The notes beneath the pieces were generated by a model. That model had not been told where the DNA came from. It searched no databases and saw nothing but the letters and a program-made list of their open reading frames with translations. Position numbers and translations under genes: made by a program. Shown here piece after piece: positions 35,346-46,386 of a DNA stretch of 64,000 bases. Positions within the stretch are counted from its first letter, which is position 1. Each line of letters begins with the position of its first letter. The stretch comes from Ctenosaura bakeri. Lineage: Eukaryota; Chordata; Lepidosauria; Squamata; Iguanidae. The stretch is from NCBI GenBank assembly GCA_948474755.1, contig CAOLHI010000078.1:744001-808000 (forward strand), read 5' to 3'.

Positions 35346-37874
35346 ACTCATTTCATATATATATGAAATCCACACATTTTTTCCTTTTTTTCACAAATGA
35401 TGCTAGTACAAAAGTGCTGCTTTGAGATCACCAGGTACCAGACAGTATATGAATGAGAACAAAGCTGAAGTCTTACTTCTGTGTTTGCCTGGTTATAGTT
35501 TAGAATGAAATTTGACTTATCGTGACAGAAGGTTATGGAAGGGCAAGAGTATTTTTTGCTTTTATTTTGAACTGCTTTGTTGTACAAATAATACTGTACA
35601 TGGGCTTCCAAAGTACAAAGAAAATTGCTTTCTTTTCATAATATTCCAGATAGGCTTTCCTTATAACTTCCTTGTATTCAGTTATATAATTTTTTACTTC
35701 CTGGGCTTTTTGCAGATGTATGTATGCTAACAGAATTGCTCATATGGAGCAGTGCCCTCTCTTGTTGGAACAATTTAGAAGTATATGCTAGAGTACAAAG
35801 TCTTTCATCTTAGACCATGCACTTTTAGTGACTTACTTACTAGATCTGAGCCAAATGCAAAAGCCATTATTTCCCATAATATTGTGGCAGCATAGTCTAA
35901 CTTTTCATAAACCACCCACTTTTTCTTAAAAGCACTAAATTTACACTGTGTGAACATTAGCACATAACAGATCATTTTTTAAGTTAATCATATATATATG
36001 TGCATGCCTGTGGAAGCAAATATTAAGCACAGTATAACATGAAGTAACTCACGTATAAAACAGCATGTTATCATTGTATTTCATAAAAACATTTAAAAAC
36101 AACAGGGATAATTTTGTTTAAGGGATACTGGGCTTGTTCCCTTCCCTGTTGTTCTTGCTGGAGTAGCGTAATGTCTTCATGGTCATGGTGGAACCAGTGG
36201 GTGCGGCATTAGGAAAGGGTGGTCTGGAAAATAGTGCCTTAATCCTGTTATCCCCAAACTGTTGGTTCTATCGCAGTCTTGCTTCGTTCTATCTACCCTA
36301 GGAGTTCTTGCATGAGTATTATCAAATGATCTTCATGGGACTTGCATATTGAAGCCTTCTAATGTAGGCTTATATCTTTTTCTGTTAACACATAAATATT
36401 AGATAATCTTTTAACAGCTTACTATATCTTCACGCATTGCACTGTAACTTTTACCCTATTCCTCCCCCCAGCCCTCCTCTGTCTTTTTCTGATGGTAATC
36501 ATGCTAATAAATCTTGCACAGCCATTGCCTCCTGAGTATTCTTGAAATGTTTTCTTGGAACAATGATTACTGGTTACCAATCCTTCCCCCTCCCCTCCAA
36601 AAAATCTTCAAATTAATAGATGAGAACAGGAGCAGAAAGGCATAACAGAATTTCTGCTTTATAGGCACTTAAGTATGGAACAGCCATGGTGGATACAAAT
36701 AATGAGATAGAGTGTTCTAACTGTTCCCTGTGAGGAGGGAATGAATCTATTGTTGGGATCAGAAAAAGAATTCTTGTTTTAATTCTACTTTGCGTGTCTG
36801 TAACTGGTACCTCTGTGGCTAAATTACATGCTTGCTAGTAGGATCTACTGTGTTAGGTTTGCAAATAAATCCATCCCAAAGTAGGCACAAGAGATGCACT
36901 GGTGTATCTGTTCATGCATCTATATTACTCATTTTTGGTAAATCATTTTTCTGTAAGGAAGAAGTCCTACAACTATTTTCCATCTTACAAAATCTTCCTG
37001 GCCTGAGAAGCTGGATAGAATTCTTACTGTTCACAATCAATATTTCTTTACTGGGTAAAGGGAAAAAAGTGTCTTAATGTATCTCAGTTTCCAGAAATAT
37101 CCTGATCTATAGTGTTTACCACTAGCATCATTCACATTAAAAGAGGAAAACTCTGTTTAATTGTTTATTTGCATTATGAAAGAGCTCTACTAGCAGTCTA
37201 TTGGCTTTTGAATTCAATTCAAGGTTCTCATGCTGACTTCCAAAGCCCTGAACAGCCTGGGGCTCAAAACTCTGCAGAAGCACCTCTTCCTGTTGTAACT
37301 TAAAATCATCAGGGTAGCCTGTTTTTCAAATATGAGAGTATACTGTGTGTCAGCAAGGAAGCTTTCTTGCATGTGAAACTCCCAGGTATAAAATGTTCTG
37401 GGGACTGATGTGGACCCTTAACAGTTTCAGAGTCATCACAAAACCTTTTTGTTTGCCCAGACATTTTAATAGATTTCTCTTGTCTCTTTTCACTGTCTGA
37501 TTTACTTTCAAACAAGGGTAAAGAGGCTTGCAGAGGCTTGATTCCATTTGTAAATAAGGTGCATGGCAGTGAATGTCTTAAGGGAAAACTGTACCAGCAC
37601 ATTCAGCAGTAGGGGCACTGGGGGGGGGGCTGCAGGGCCTTAGGGGCACCCAGTGAGCTGCATGTTACTATGAGGCAACATATTGTTACATCTTTGATTA
37701 TGGAGTTATTACTGATTATGGATTATGGAATTATTATTATTCTTTTAATCAAATTTTATTCTTTCAATGATACTCATACTCCAGCTTAGTATCTGTAAGG
37801 ATAAAGGGTGGTTTTAAATGTTTTAATCAATAAAATGGTGAAATTTTAGCTGCCTGCTCTGCAAATAAAACCAT

Positions 37875-38184
37875 TGTTGCACAAAAATAGAGATCGAGAC
37901 CCATGGAGTGGAACTTCAAAGTTTATTCAGCTGGCTGGGCCTCAGTGGAATCGCTTCCAAAGACAGAGCGCCCCCCCTTCATCAATTCACAACGCTTTAT
38001 ACAATTTTTGCACAGTGTTATCTTTAGTATAGTGTCATCATGTTCACATAAGGCACCAGATGTGTTGTACAAATCTGATTGGTTACTCTACATAATACAA
38101 TAGACCATTCTGTGACTGTGCATTCTTTAATGTTGCAAGTAGAACTTCTACTCTACTTTGTTTCTTTTTCCCTATTCCTCCTCA
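37875..38184 (-). repeat. 3' LTR of the provirus
   Basis: 310 bp, in provirus orientation TGAGGAGGAATAG to TGCAACA. It holds a CCAAT motif (seen as ATTGG near 38078), a TATA-like TGTATAA region, and an AATAAA polyadenylation signal (seen as TTTATT near 37921) about 45 bp before the end. It matches the split 5' LTR throughout. Confidence 0.92.
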
Positions 38185-38197
38185 TTTCCCCCCTTTT
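38185..38197 (-). promoter_or_regulatory. polypurine tract
   Basis: AAAAGGGGGGAAA on the minus strand directly abuts the TG of the 3' LTR, the usual primer site for plus-strand DNA synthesis. Confidence 0.88.
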
Positions 38198-38739
38198 ATG
38201 CTAGATTCTACATGGCAATTTAAGCATAATTACTTGGTTTGGGCCATTAAGCCTTGCATGTGTGAGCTTGGCCCATGAGAACATACCCAGCAATCACTGA
38301 CATTCAGGGTGCTCAAGATCTGATTGACTCACTGGTGAAACCGATTCACTTCCCAGCCTCCCTGACGCAACATCACTCCCATCACAAGCAACAATCCCTA
38401 TATCCACATATCATCCAGACCTGCAATACCACTGTCTGAAGTTATACAATATATAACCAAGGCCTGCCGCTGCCCCTATACCTCCTCCAACCCACAATAT
38501 TGTTTCCCACATTCAGGATCTGGCCGTAAGTAGAGCAGTGCATCCCTGGTAGCAACTGCAGTAGGGCCTTGTCCCAATCTTCTTTCCTCTCCAGATGGGG
38601 ATCTGGCCATGCGCCGGGTGTTCAGCTTCCCAGAACGTGAACACAGCAAAGCCTAGTGCCTGTCTTCCTTACTGCTTTCTGGTGGTGATCTTCATCTTCA
38701 AGGGTTGCCCTATGATAAGGGCAGCAGTCCAGTCAGTAT
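38198..38739 (-). other. provirus 3' region, env not recognisable
   Basis: About 540 bp between the integrase end and the polypurine tract. A broken frame contains a short hydrophobic GGGIGAAAGLGYILYNF-like stretch that could be the last piece of an envelope transmembrane protein, but I cannot confirm it. A complete env would need over 1.5 kb, so env is deleted. Confidence 0.5.
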
Positions 38740-39620
38740 GGGCCCTTTTTATCCTAGTGTAATGCACCCAAGGCATCTACCCTGCTACCTTCACTGTGGT
38801 GGGAGTTGTCAGTAAGGCCCCCTCCACCCGGGGCTGAGTAGCTCTACTTTCCAATCCTTCACCCATACTTCATCTCCTGGTTGGAAGGGATGTGCCTGAG
38901 TCTGTAGGAAGGGAAGATGCTGCTCTAACGTTTACTCCCTCATTTTACTCAGGGGTTTCCCTAAGGCGCTAACCTCCTCCTGTAGGGCCATATTCCCCAA
39001 TTCCTTTGTATCTTCCCTCAACCCACTCAAAATAGTAGGGGGTGTCCATACATCAACTCGAAAGAGGACCGTGCTGTAGTTCGATGTGGGGTGCACCTTA
39101 TCCTGAAATGGGCTATGGGTAGAGCACCCAGCCACTTCAATCTTGTTTCTTGGAACAATTTGGACAACTGTATCTTTAGGGTTCGATTCATCCTTTCCAC
39201 CTTCCCTGAACTCTGGGGTCAGTAAGTACAGTGTAGCTTCCAGGCGATTCCCAGAGCGGTGGTTAATTCTTAGATGATCTTGTGGACGAATGTGGGTCCA
39301 TTATCTGAGCCTATATGATGTGGCAATCTGTGTTGGGGAATGATATCTTGGAGCAGGGCTCGTATGACCTCCCACGTTTTCTCGGAGCGGGTGGGGTAAG
39401 CTTCCAGCCATCCAGTGTAAGTACAAACAAAGACTAGGAGGTAGTGATAGGCTCCGGCTCGGGGCAATTCAGTGAAATCTACTACCATCGACTCGAAGGG
39501 GCTGCTTCCTTGATACTGTTGTCCTTCCGCCATCTTAGGTCCCTGTCGGGGATTAATTTTGGCGCACAGCTGACACCTTGAGGAGGCCAGGGCAGCAAAT
39601 CCATGTATCCCATTAAGATA
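38740..39620 (-). pseudogene. retroviral integrase remnant (pol)
   Basis: The frame begins inside the zinc-binding domain (CQLCAKINPRQG supplies the Cys pair; the His pair is missing because the NuMA segment joins here). The catalytic core follows with aspartates in VVDFTELPRAG and IGSDNGPTF. After a stop just past HKII (about 39270) the third acidic residue is present in SSGKVERMNRTL. The C-terminal domain follows in pieces (LTTPTTVKVAG, PWVHYTRIKRA) with further stops. The IN protein joined viral DNA to host DNA; this copy is inactive. Best family match by motif order and spacing is gammaretroviral. Confidence 0.9.
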
Positions 39621-41285
39621 GACTTTCCTTTTCCAGCAGCTGCCTTTGCATGATGGACATCTCCTGCACCAGGCTGTTGACCAGGCTGGCCTTCCTCTTG
39701 GATTCCTGGAGGCACCGTGACATTTGCTCCTTTGAGCTCTCCTCCGGCTTGCCCGAGGTGCAGAGGTGCACAGAGAAGCCAGCTCCTTCTCGGCTCTCGA
39801 CACGGCCTCTCTGCTTTGGGCCAGTGGCTCTCCCTTCTCAAGGAGGTCCCTCTTCAGCTTCTCCACAGCAACCTCCTGCGTGAACCTGGAAGCTCCAGCA
39901 GCTTCTCCAACTCAGAGGCTCGCTGCTTGCGCTGCACCACCTACTGCTTTACAGCTTCCATCTCCATTTGCCGCTCTTGCCCCGAGGCTGCCACGGCCTT
40001 CTCCAGTTTGGCAAGGGTGCTCTGGTGCTCCTTGCACTGCTGCTCCAGCTTCCCCATCTGGCCGTGCAGTGCCTCACACTCCTTCAGCTGTTTCTCATAG
40101 AGCTCCTGGCTGGAAGCACACTCCCGTTCCCGAAGGCGCTTCTCCTCCTCCAGGTTTTTCAGGGAGAGGTCCTTGGAGTGCACCAGGGACTTGATACTCT
40201 TCAGCTCTGCTTCTTGGGTCCTGGCCACCTCCAGGAAGCCCTGCAGCTCATTCTGCATTTTGGCTTCCCTCTCCTTCAGTGCCTCCACGGAAGCCAGCTC
40301 CCCTTTCAGCTTGCTGATGGTCTTCTGCAGGTCCCTCAGCTTCTCGCTGTGAGAGATGTTCTTCAGGCGCAGTTCCTCCAGCTCCCTCTCTTTCTCCTCA
40401 ACCAGCTCCTGGGCTCTGGCCACTTCTTCCTGGAGGCCAGAGACCTCCACGCGGTGCTCATTGGTGAGGTTCTACAGCTGGACCTCCAGCACTGCCTTGC
40501 CAGCCTTTTCTGTGGCTAGCTCTGCCCTGGCTTGCTCCTCCTCCCCTGCCAGCCGCTTCGCTTCCTCATCGTGCAGAGCTATCTCCCGTTTCTGCTGCGT
40601 GGCCTCCTCTAACTTGCTCTCCAGCGACTTCACCTGGGTAGAGAGCTGCTTCACTTCGTGCTCCTTCTCCTTCAGGGAAGACCTGATACTGGAGAGGCTC
40701 AACTGGTCTTTATGGCTATGCTCACCCAGTTGCTTCACTCTGGCCTCCAGCTCTGCTCTCTTGAGTTTCTCCTCGACCAGGTCTCTGGTGGCAGCTTCAT
40801 GGGCCTGCGCTGCTTCACGCCCACCATTTTTTGCTTTTGCTGCATTCTGGGCCGCTTCTTGGTGATCAGCCGCTATTTCCTCCTGCAAAGAGGCAGTCTC
40901 AGCTCTGAGCTTCTCCTTGGCACCCTCTGCCACCTTGGCCTGGGAATGTGCAAGAGACAAACTGGCCTGAAGCTCAGTCAGAGCTTCTTCATGTGTGGTA
41001 CTCAGGTGCCTCATCTGCATTTCCACTTCTGCCACCTTCACTTGCTCAACCTGCAATTTCTGCAGGAGCTGCTTCCGATCCCTGCTTAGGGCTTGGACTT
41101 TCTCTTCCAGCCTCCCGCACTCACCTGTCTCCCCTCTGGCAGCAGAGGACAATTCTGCCAGCTGCTGCTGAAGCTCCAGGACTTTGGTCCTGGATTCTTC
41201 CCCAGCTGCTGCATCTGACCTTCCAGTGCCAGTCTCTTGGCCTTCTCCTCATCCATCTCCTGCTCCTTCCTCTTCCCTGCTTAGA
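39621..41285 (-). pseudogene. NUMA1: NUMA1 central coiled-coil segment captured inside provirus
   Basis: Some 550 residues of Glu/Lys/Leu/Gln heptads run without hydrophobic or viral motifs between gag and integrase. They are collinear with the central coiled coil of NuMA, the dynein-binding spindle-pole protein. Diagnostic stretches are ELEARVKQLGEH, ATEKAGKAVLEVQL then NLTNEHRVEVSGLQEEV, DLQKTISKLKGELA, MGKLEQQCKEHQ, and at the end SKRKASLVNSLVQEMS then RQLLEKE. Relative to the human protein about 180 residues appear missing between the first two motifs. Breaks: stop at 40472-40474 (CAG to TAG type), stop at 39941-39943, frameshifts near 41195, 39870 and 39760. No poly-A or target duplication flanks the segment. 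In mammals this part of NUMA1 is one large exon, so absence of introns does not prove an mRNA origin. Confidence 0.87.
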
Positions 41286-42480
41286 GCCACCCTTCTGAGT
41301 GTTCAGTGCGGCTGCCAACAACTCCACCTTCTTATGCATTCGCCTATCCTTCTCTTGTTTCTCTTCTTGATCTCTATTCACGTACACCTTCTGGGCAATC
41401 TCCAACAGTTGACTCAAATTCATACCTGCAAATCCTTCCTACTTCTGAAGTTTCTTCCTAATATCAGGATAACTTTGGGGCATGAAAGCCAAGTTCACAG
41501 TTTGCTGTTTACCCGGATCATCAGGATTCACAGGGGTAAACTGCCTGTAGGCATTAAATAGCCTTTCCAGTTATGTCCCCGGAGGTTCGGTGGGCCCCTG
41601 AAGAACCTCCAAAACCTTGGACATGTTAACAGGTCTCTTCATTCCTTCCCTCATGGAGCATAGCCGTTTGGTCTGGGTTATTTGGATCCCAACCTGGATT
41701 GGCTAAGGGAACTCTCCTCCTCATCCATTGCTCAGGGTTTGCCTCTCGAAGGGGGGGATGACCTGTTCTGGGCTATCCGTTCGGCGTGTTGAATTATCCT
41801 TCTCTGCTCTTCAGTAGTGAACAAGGTCATTAACAATTGTTGGCAATCTTGCCAATTTGGAATGTGGAAGGCCATGATACTGGAGTAAGGTTCTATTATT
41901 TCCTGAGGCTTATCGGTATGAGTAGCATAGTGTGTCTTCCAATTAAGGAGGTCTGACGTGGTGAAGGCAGTATATTGATAACTTTGCACTCGCCTGTAGC
42001 CTCCTTCTTGCTGGGCATCGGAGACCAGCTGGCTATCCTGTCTAAGTGGAGCCACTACCTCCTCTTCATCCCCTTCCTCTTTGTCTTGGGCCTCACAAAG
42101 GGGCTTCTCTTGAATTCTTTTAATCTCCTTGGCCTTTATCTTTGGCCCAGTTCTGAGATCATAAGCATCAGATGGACTAAGGGGGGTGGATCCCCCTTTC
42201 AGGTCTGACAAATCTGGATATAGAGCAGGGGGTGATGGCGGCAATGGTACTTTTTCTGTGTTTTTTCTTTCTTTCATCAGCACAATAACTTTACAGCATT
42301 GTTCCTTACATTTTGCAAGCCGGGGGGGATTCGGTTACTACTATGTCCCATGCATCTATATAGGGATACTGGTCTGGGTGTCCAGGGTTCCTTGCCATCA
42401 CTGCATACACAGCCCCACCTTGAATGATGGCCATTCTACCTCACACAAGCTTCGCAGCCTGTGATAATGGGGCTTCCCAT
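41285..42480 (-). pseudogene. retroviral gag remnant (matrix, linker, capsid)
   Basis: On the minus strand: a matrix piece (PDQYPYIDAWDIVVTE, about 42390-42330), a Pro-rich linker (PLPPSPPALYPDL), the capsid N-terminal part with FTTSDLLNWK and DCQQLLMTLFTTEEQ (41732-42283), then in another frame the major homology region (EVLQGPTEPPGT, a TAA stop at 41571-41573, LERLFNAYRQF) and the capsid end GFAGMNLSQLLEIAQKVYVN followed by a charged helix (about 41423-41290). The order and motifs are gammaretroviral. The nucleocapsid Cys-His box is missing: the frame changes to NuMA just where NC should begin, and gag and NuMA are now in different frames. Confidence 0.9.
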
Positions 42481-43873
42481 TATCTAGACTTTGGCTGAAG
42501 GGGGATACTTCCTCTTCAGGTAAGCCAAGGGTTAATGAGGTGTTGGGGTTAGGTTACACTTTTTATTGTGGGCCAGCCTCACAAGTCATGGGGAGAGAAT
42601 TGCCCAATCAAGGGGAAAGAAGTGGGCATCTTTGAGATGCTTTGAGATGCTTTGATGGAGAAGTTATAAAAATCCTTGAGAGGCCACGTGGGAGAGAAAC
42701 AACAACAACAAAACCTCCTGGAGATAAAATCTGTGCCAGTCGCAGGCTGCTCCAAAGAGTACCTATTGCCAGATACCCAGAAAAGAAGAAGAGCCCTTCT
42801 CTTCCCCCTCTTGCCTCAGTGAGACTCAATGGGGTGCCAGTCTGCAACATTCACTTCATCAGTAAGTACTTAGAGCAAATTCCAGCCAGCTCTGACTGGT
42901 CAGCACTGACTGTAGAAAGTAAGGGGGGAAATGCCAACTGCTTACTCAGAAGCACAATGACAGAGTTTTGCAGCTTTAAAAATTCATCTCCCCTGTAAAT
43001 GCAGGAAAAGGAAAATCCAGAAATCACTCATTCCTAAAGAGTGGCTTTGTATGACCAGGGCAGCCATCCTCTGCTACCAAAATTCCCCCTCTTTCTCCCC
43101 CCTCCCTGCTACAAGGAGGAAGAAAAAGGGGGAAAAAAAAACCTCGAAAGCTGGTTTAGACAAACAATGCTGCTTTGCCCACTCCCCCCTCCTCCCTCTT
43201 GCTTGATTCCTTGCAGGACACAAAGGGACACAGAGAGAGAAAACCGAGAAGCCTGCTTTCTGTAATTTAACCCTTAACTCTCCAGTCTAAACCCTTTCTT
43301 GAAGTTTTTCAACATACATTGGAGTGGTGTTTGTCGGCTACCGCCCCCACCCATTTTCCTCCCCATTGGTAACAACACACAGTAGGCTGGGGGGGTTGGA
43401 CTGTAGGTAAGGGGTCCCAACAGTCCAACACAACAGGGTTTAGACAGTCACACACACACACCAACCTAGGCACCTGGACTCTCAACAGTATGCACTAGGA
43501 ATTGCGATGCCAGTCACACGTTCTTTCACCCAAACAACACGGCCACCCTCCTTTTCCCGTTCTCCTAAGGAATCCTGCGGTTTCAGTAGCCCCCCTCTGG
43601 GGCCACTCTACTAGGGCAGGTCCCAAGGGGGTGATCAAGCCCCTTTTCTCCCCTTTTCACACACTTTGCAGGGAGGCACTTACCTAAGGCCGTGTCTATG
43701 TTGAATTTCCAAACCATCGTGGGTTCCCAAGCTGGCAAACTGATCCCTTGGTCCAGCGCCCTTACGAGGAGGACCGTCTGACTAAGCGTTGGGGGCGCTC
43801 AAGGTCCCTGTTGGTGGGGCACAGATACCGGGGAGGCGGTGGCCGCTTAAGTGGGCAAAAGGCCGCTCAGATC
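42481..43873 (-). other. provirus 5' leader
   Basis: About 1.4 kb between the primer-binding site and gag matrix, long for this virus type. It is rich in C/T runs and short CA repeats (near 43450) and has no coding match. It would include any packaging signal; I cannot point to one. Confidence 0.5.
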
Positions 43874-43891
43874 CCAGATAACAAGCCCCCA
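43874..43891 (-). promoter_or_regulatory. primer-binding site, tRNA-Pro-like
   Basis: Minus strand TGGGGGCTTGTTATCTGG starts five bases (TTTTC) after the LTR end TGCAACA. The first eight bases TGGGGGCT equal the complement of the tRNA-Pro 3' end used by many gammaretroviruses; later bases are diverged. Confidence 0.75.
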
Positions 43892-43896
43892 GAAAA

Positions 43897-46386
43897 TGTT
43901 GCAGAAAAATAGAGATCGAGACCCACGGAGTGGAAATTCAAAGTTTATTCAGCCAGCTGGGCCTTGGTGGAATTGCTTCCAAAGACCGAGCGCTCCGCCT
44001 TCAATTCACAACACTATACAGTTTTTGCACAGTGTTATCTTTAGTATAGTGTCATCATGTTCACATTTTTTTATTTTTTTTATTTTTATTGATTGTAAGA
44101 AAAAAAAGCAAAACAAAAAAGTAAAACACCATGTGATACATATAATAGTGAAACAAAGAAATTTCATCAAAAACAAGCTTACATTATTATTTCTCTCTAA
44201 TACCATTACAATCATAAACTTATTCAGCTTATTCTATATCATACTACTTGTATACTTTTGTTACCTATCTCTAGATCTCATTCTCATTATACTCATTATT
44301 ATTATAATAATTTCATTCTTAATTCTATATTTTTCCCTTACATTTAATCTATTGCTATTACTAAATATAATCTTATTACTTAACATATCAAACTATCTCT
44401 AAAGGTAAACCCACTCCCCAAAGCCGATTATGTTTCAACTTACCTTTTTTTTTGTTTTACAAAAAAATTAAACAACACAAATCCAATATAAAAAATATCC
44501 CACATAATTAACAAAAAAGTGAATAAACCCACCCCCAGAGCCAACTTTTTATTGAATCCAGTTTCCAAAATTGCCATTCTTCTTGTGAAAGGGTAGCTTT
44601 ACCATCTCTTATCAAAGCTTTTTCCAAAAATATTTTCCAAATTTCTTCAAAATCATACCCTTTTACAAGACCTTTCATAAATCTAATTCTACAAGTTAAT
44701 TTATCATTAATTGCAATTTTCCACACTTCTTTATACCATTCCTCTATTTGAAGTTTTTCATTTGTTTTCCATTTTTTTGCTATTATTAACCTCGCTGCAG
44801 TGAACAAATTTGTTATTAATTCCTTCATTACCTGGGCACACTCAACCTTATTATATATAGACAACAACCCTATATTTGGACATATTGGTATCTCAACTCC
44901 TATTATCTCTTTTCTCTCTTTAAAAACCTTTTGCCAAAATTCCATTACCTTATTACAATTCCATCACATATGCATATATGTACCGATTTCTTGACATCCT
45001 CTCCAGCATAGTCTTGAATATTTCTCATCTATCTGATTTAGTTTTACTGGCGTCAAATACCATTTCCAAACTATTTTATAATAATTCTCTTTTATTCTTA
45101 TAGATAATCTTTTTAAATGACGCTGTTTCCAATTTTTTCTCCATTCTTGTATATCTATATTTTGTGATGTCTCTTCCTCCCACATTTTTCTAAGGTAATC
45201 CTCTTCTTGTTCTTTTGCCAATATTTTATATATTTCACTTATAATACTCTTTAATATTTCATTTTCTTGCATATTTTTTCTTTGAATAATAATTTGTTCA
45301 AATTTAGTATATTCTTTAAAATCTTTAACATATCTTTTCATACTCTTTGTCCATAGCTCTAACTGTATGTAATTTAACCAAGATATTTTAGTTTCCTGCA
45401 ATCTCTCTTTCATTCTATCTTTATTAATCATTATTTTCATCCAATCTTTTAATCTATATATTTTTTGTTTTTTATTTCTTTCTCTATTATTTCTCTTAAA
45501 TTTGTTGGAAATTTTTCCATCATTACTATTGGAGTTAATGTTGATATATTCGGTAACAATTTTCTTTTATTTTTCTTCCATATTTCTATTATATTTTTTA
45601 TAAAAGGATTTTCTATCTTTTCTATTTCTTTCTTTGAAAAATTCCTAAAAAATATATTTTCCAATTTCATCTCGATATTCATATCTTCTATCTCTAACCA
45701 TTCTAAATCACCTTTTCCTGAGACTCCTTCTATAATATACCTCACTTGATTTCCATAGTAATACCATTTTAAATTTGGAAGTCCTAGGCCACCTTCTTTT
45801 CGACTTTTGTACCAATATTTCTTGTTAATCCTCACTCTCTTATACCCATTACAAAAATTATTTAATAACTTTTGCCACTCTTTTAATTCTTCCTCTGATA
45901 CTTTTATTGGTAACATCCTAAACAAAAAAATAATTTTAGGTAATATTTTCATTTTTACCACTGCTATTCTTCCAAACCATGATAACTTTATATTTTTATA
46001 ATCCTCTAATTTCCATTTAATTTCTAATTTTAATTTCTTGTAATTTTTTTCCTGTAGTCCTTGTAAATTTTTTGTAATATCTATTCCTAAATATTTAATT
46101 GATTCTTTTACTTTAAGTAACATTCTTTTATTACTTACCAAATTTTGTACTTCTTCTTTAGTATAATTAAACAACATTATTTCTGATTTGGCCCAATTTA
46201 TTTCTAATCCTGCCTTCTCCCCAAACTCTTTTAAAGTCATCATGTTCACATAAGGCACCAGATGTGTTGTACAGATCTGATTGGTTACTCTACATAATAC
46301 CATAGACCATTCTATGGCTGTGCATTCTTTAATGTTGCAAGTCGAACTTCTACTCTACTTTGTTTCTTTTTCCTTATTCCTCCTCA
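43897..46386 (-). repeat. 5' LTR of the provirus, split by L1
   Basis: The two LTR parts are 43897-44066 and 46252-46386, together about 305 bp and colinear with 37875-38184. The break is the L1 insertion with a 16-bp duplicated target. The AATAAA and CCAAT motifs are kept. Confidence 0.92.
44067..46235 (-). mobile_element. 5'-truncated L1 inserted in the LTR
   Basis: The 16-bp target duplication GTCATCATGTTCACAT is perfect at 44051-44066 and 46236-46251. A poly-A tail (poly-T at 44067-44095) lies at the left. It carries only the C-terminal third of ORF2, from after the RT palm (GLEINWAKSEIMLF, SIKYLGIDITK, RIAVVKMKILPKIIFLF) to the C-terminal Cys-rich motif (CWRGCQEIGTYMH). Stops at about 45449, 44961 and elsewhere make it dead. 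5' truncation is typical of target-primed reverse transcription. Confidence 0.93.

Larger units (their letters stand above)
37875..46386 (-). mobile_element. defective gammaretrovirus-like provirus carrying a NuMA fragment
   Basis: Two LTRs (37875-38184 and 43897-46386, the latter split by an L1) begin TG and end CA in provirus orientation. The whole is flanked by the 4-bp duplication CCAT (37871-37874 and 46387-46390). Next to the 5' LTR lies a proline-tRNA-like primer site, and next to the 3' LTR a polypurine tract. In order on the minus strand: long leader, gag matrix, linker and capsid (about 42480 to 41285), a NuMA coiled-coil segment (about 41285 to 39621), integrase (about 39620 to 38740), then about 550 bp without a clear env, then the LTR. 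NC, protease, RT and RNase H are absent. Stops and frameshifts show it is dead. The LTRs differ at roughly 20 of about 305 compared bases, counted by eye. Confidence 0.92.

Noticed and set aside
39621..41285. Myosin, golgin or other generic coiled-coil protein as the captured gene
   Set aside because: Several separate motifs match NuMA in the same order (LEARVKQLGE, LATEKAGKAVLEVQLQN-type, KLEQQCKEHQ, QESKRKASLVNSL); random coiled coils would not keep that order.
39717..41298. Long plus-strand frames opposite the NuMA segment
   Set aside because: Antisense shadows: Leu/Ser/Cys-rich readings of a Glu/Lys/Gln-rich coiled coil.
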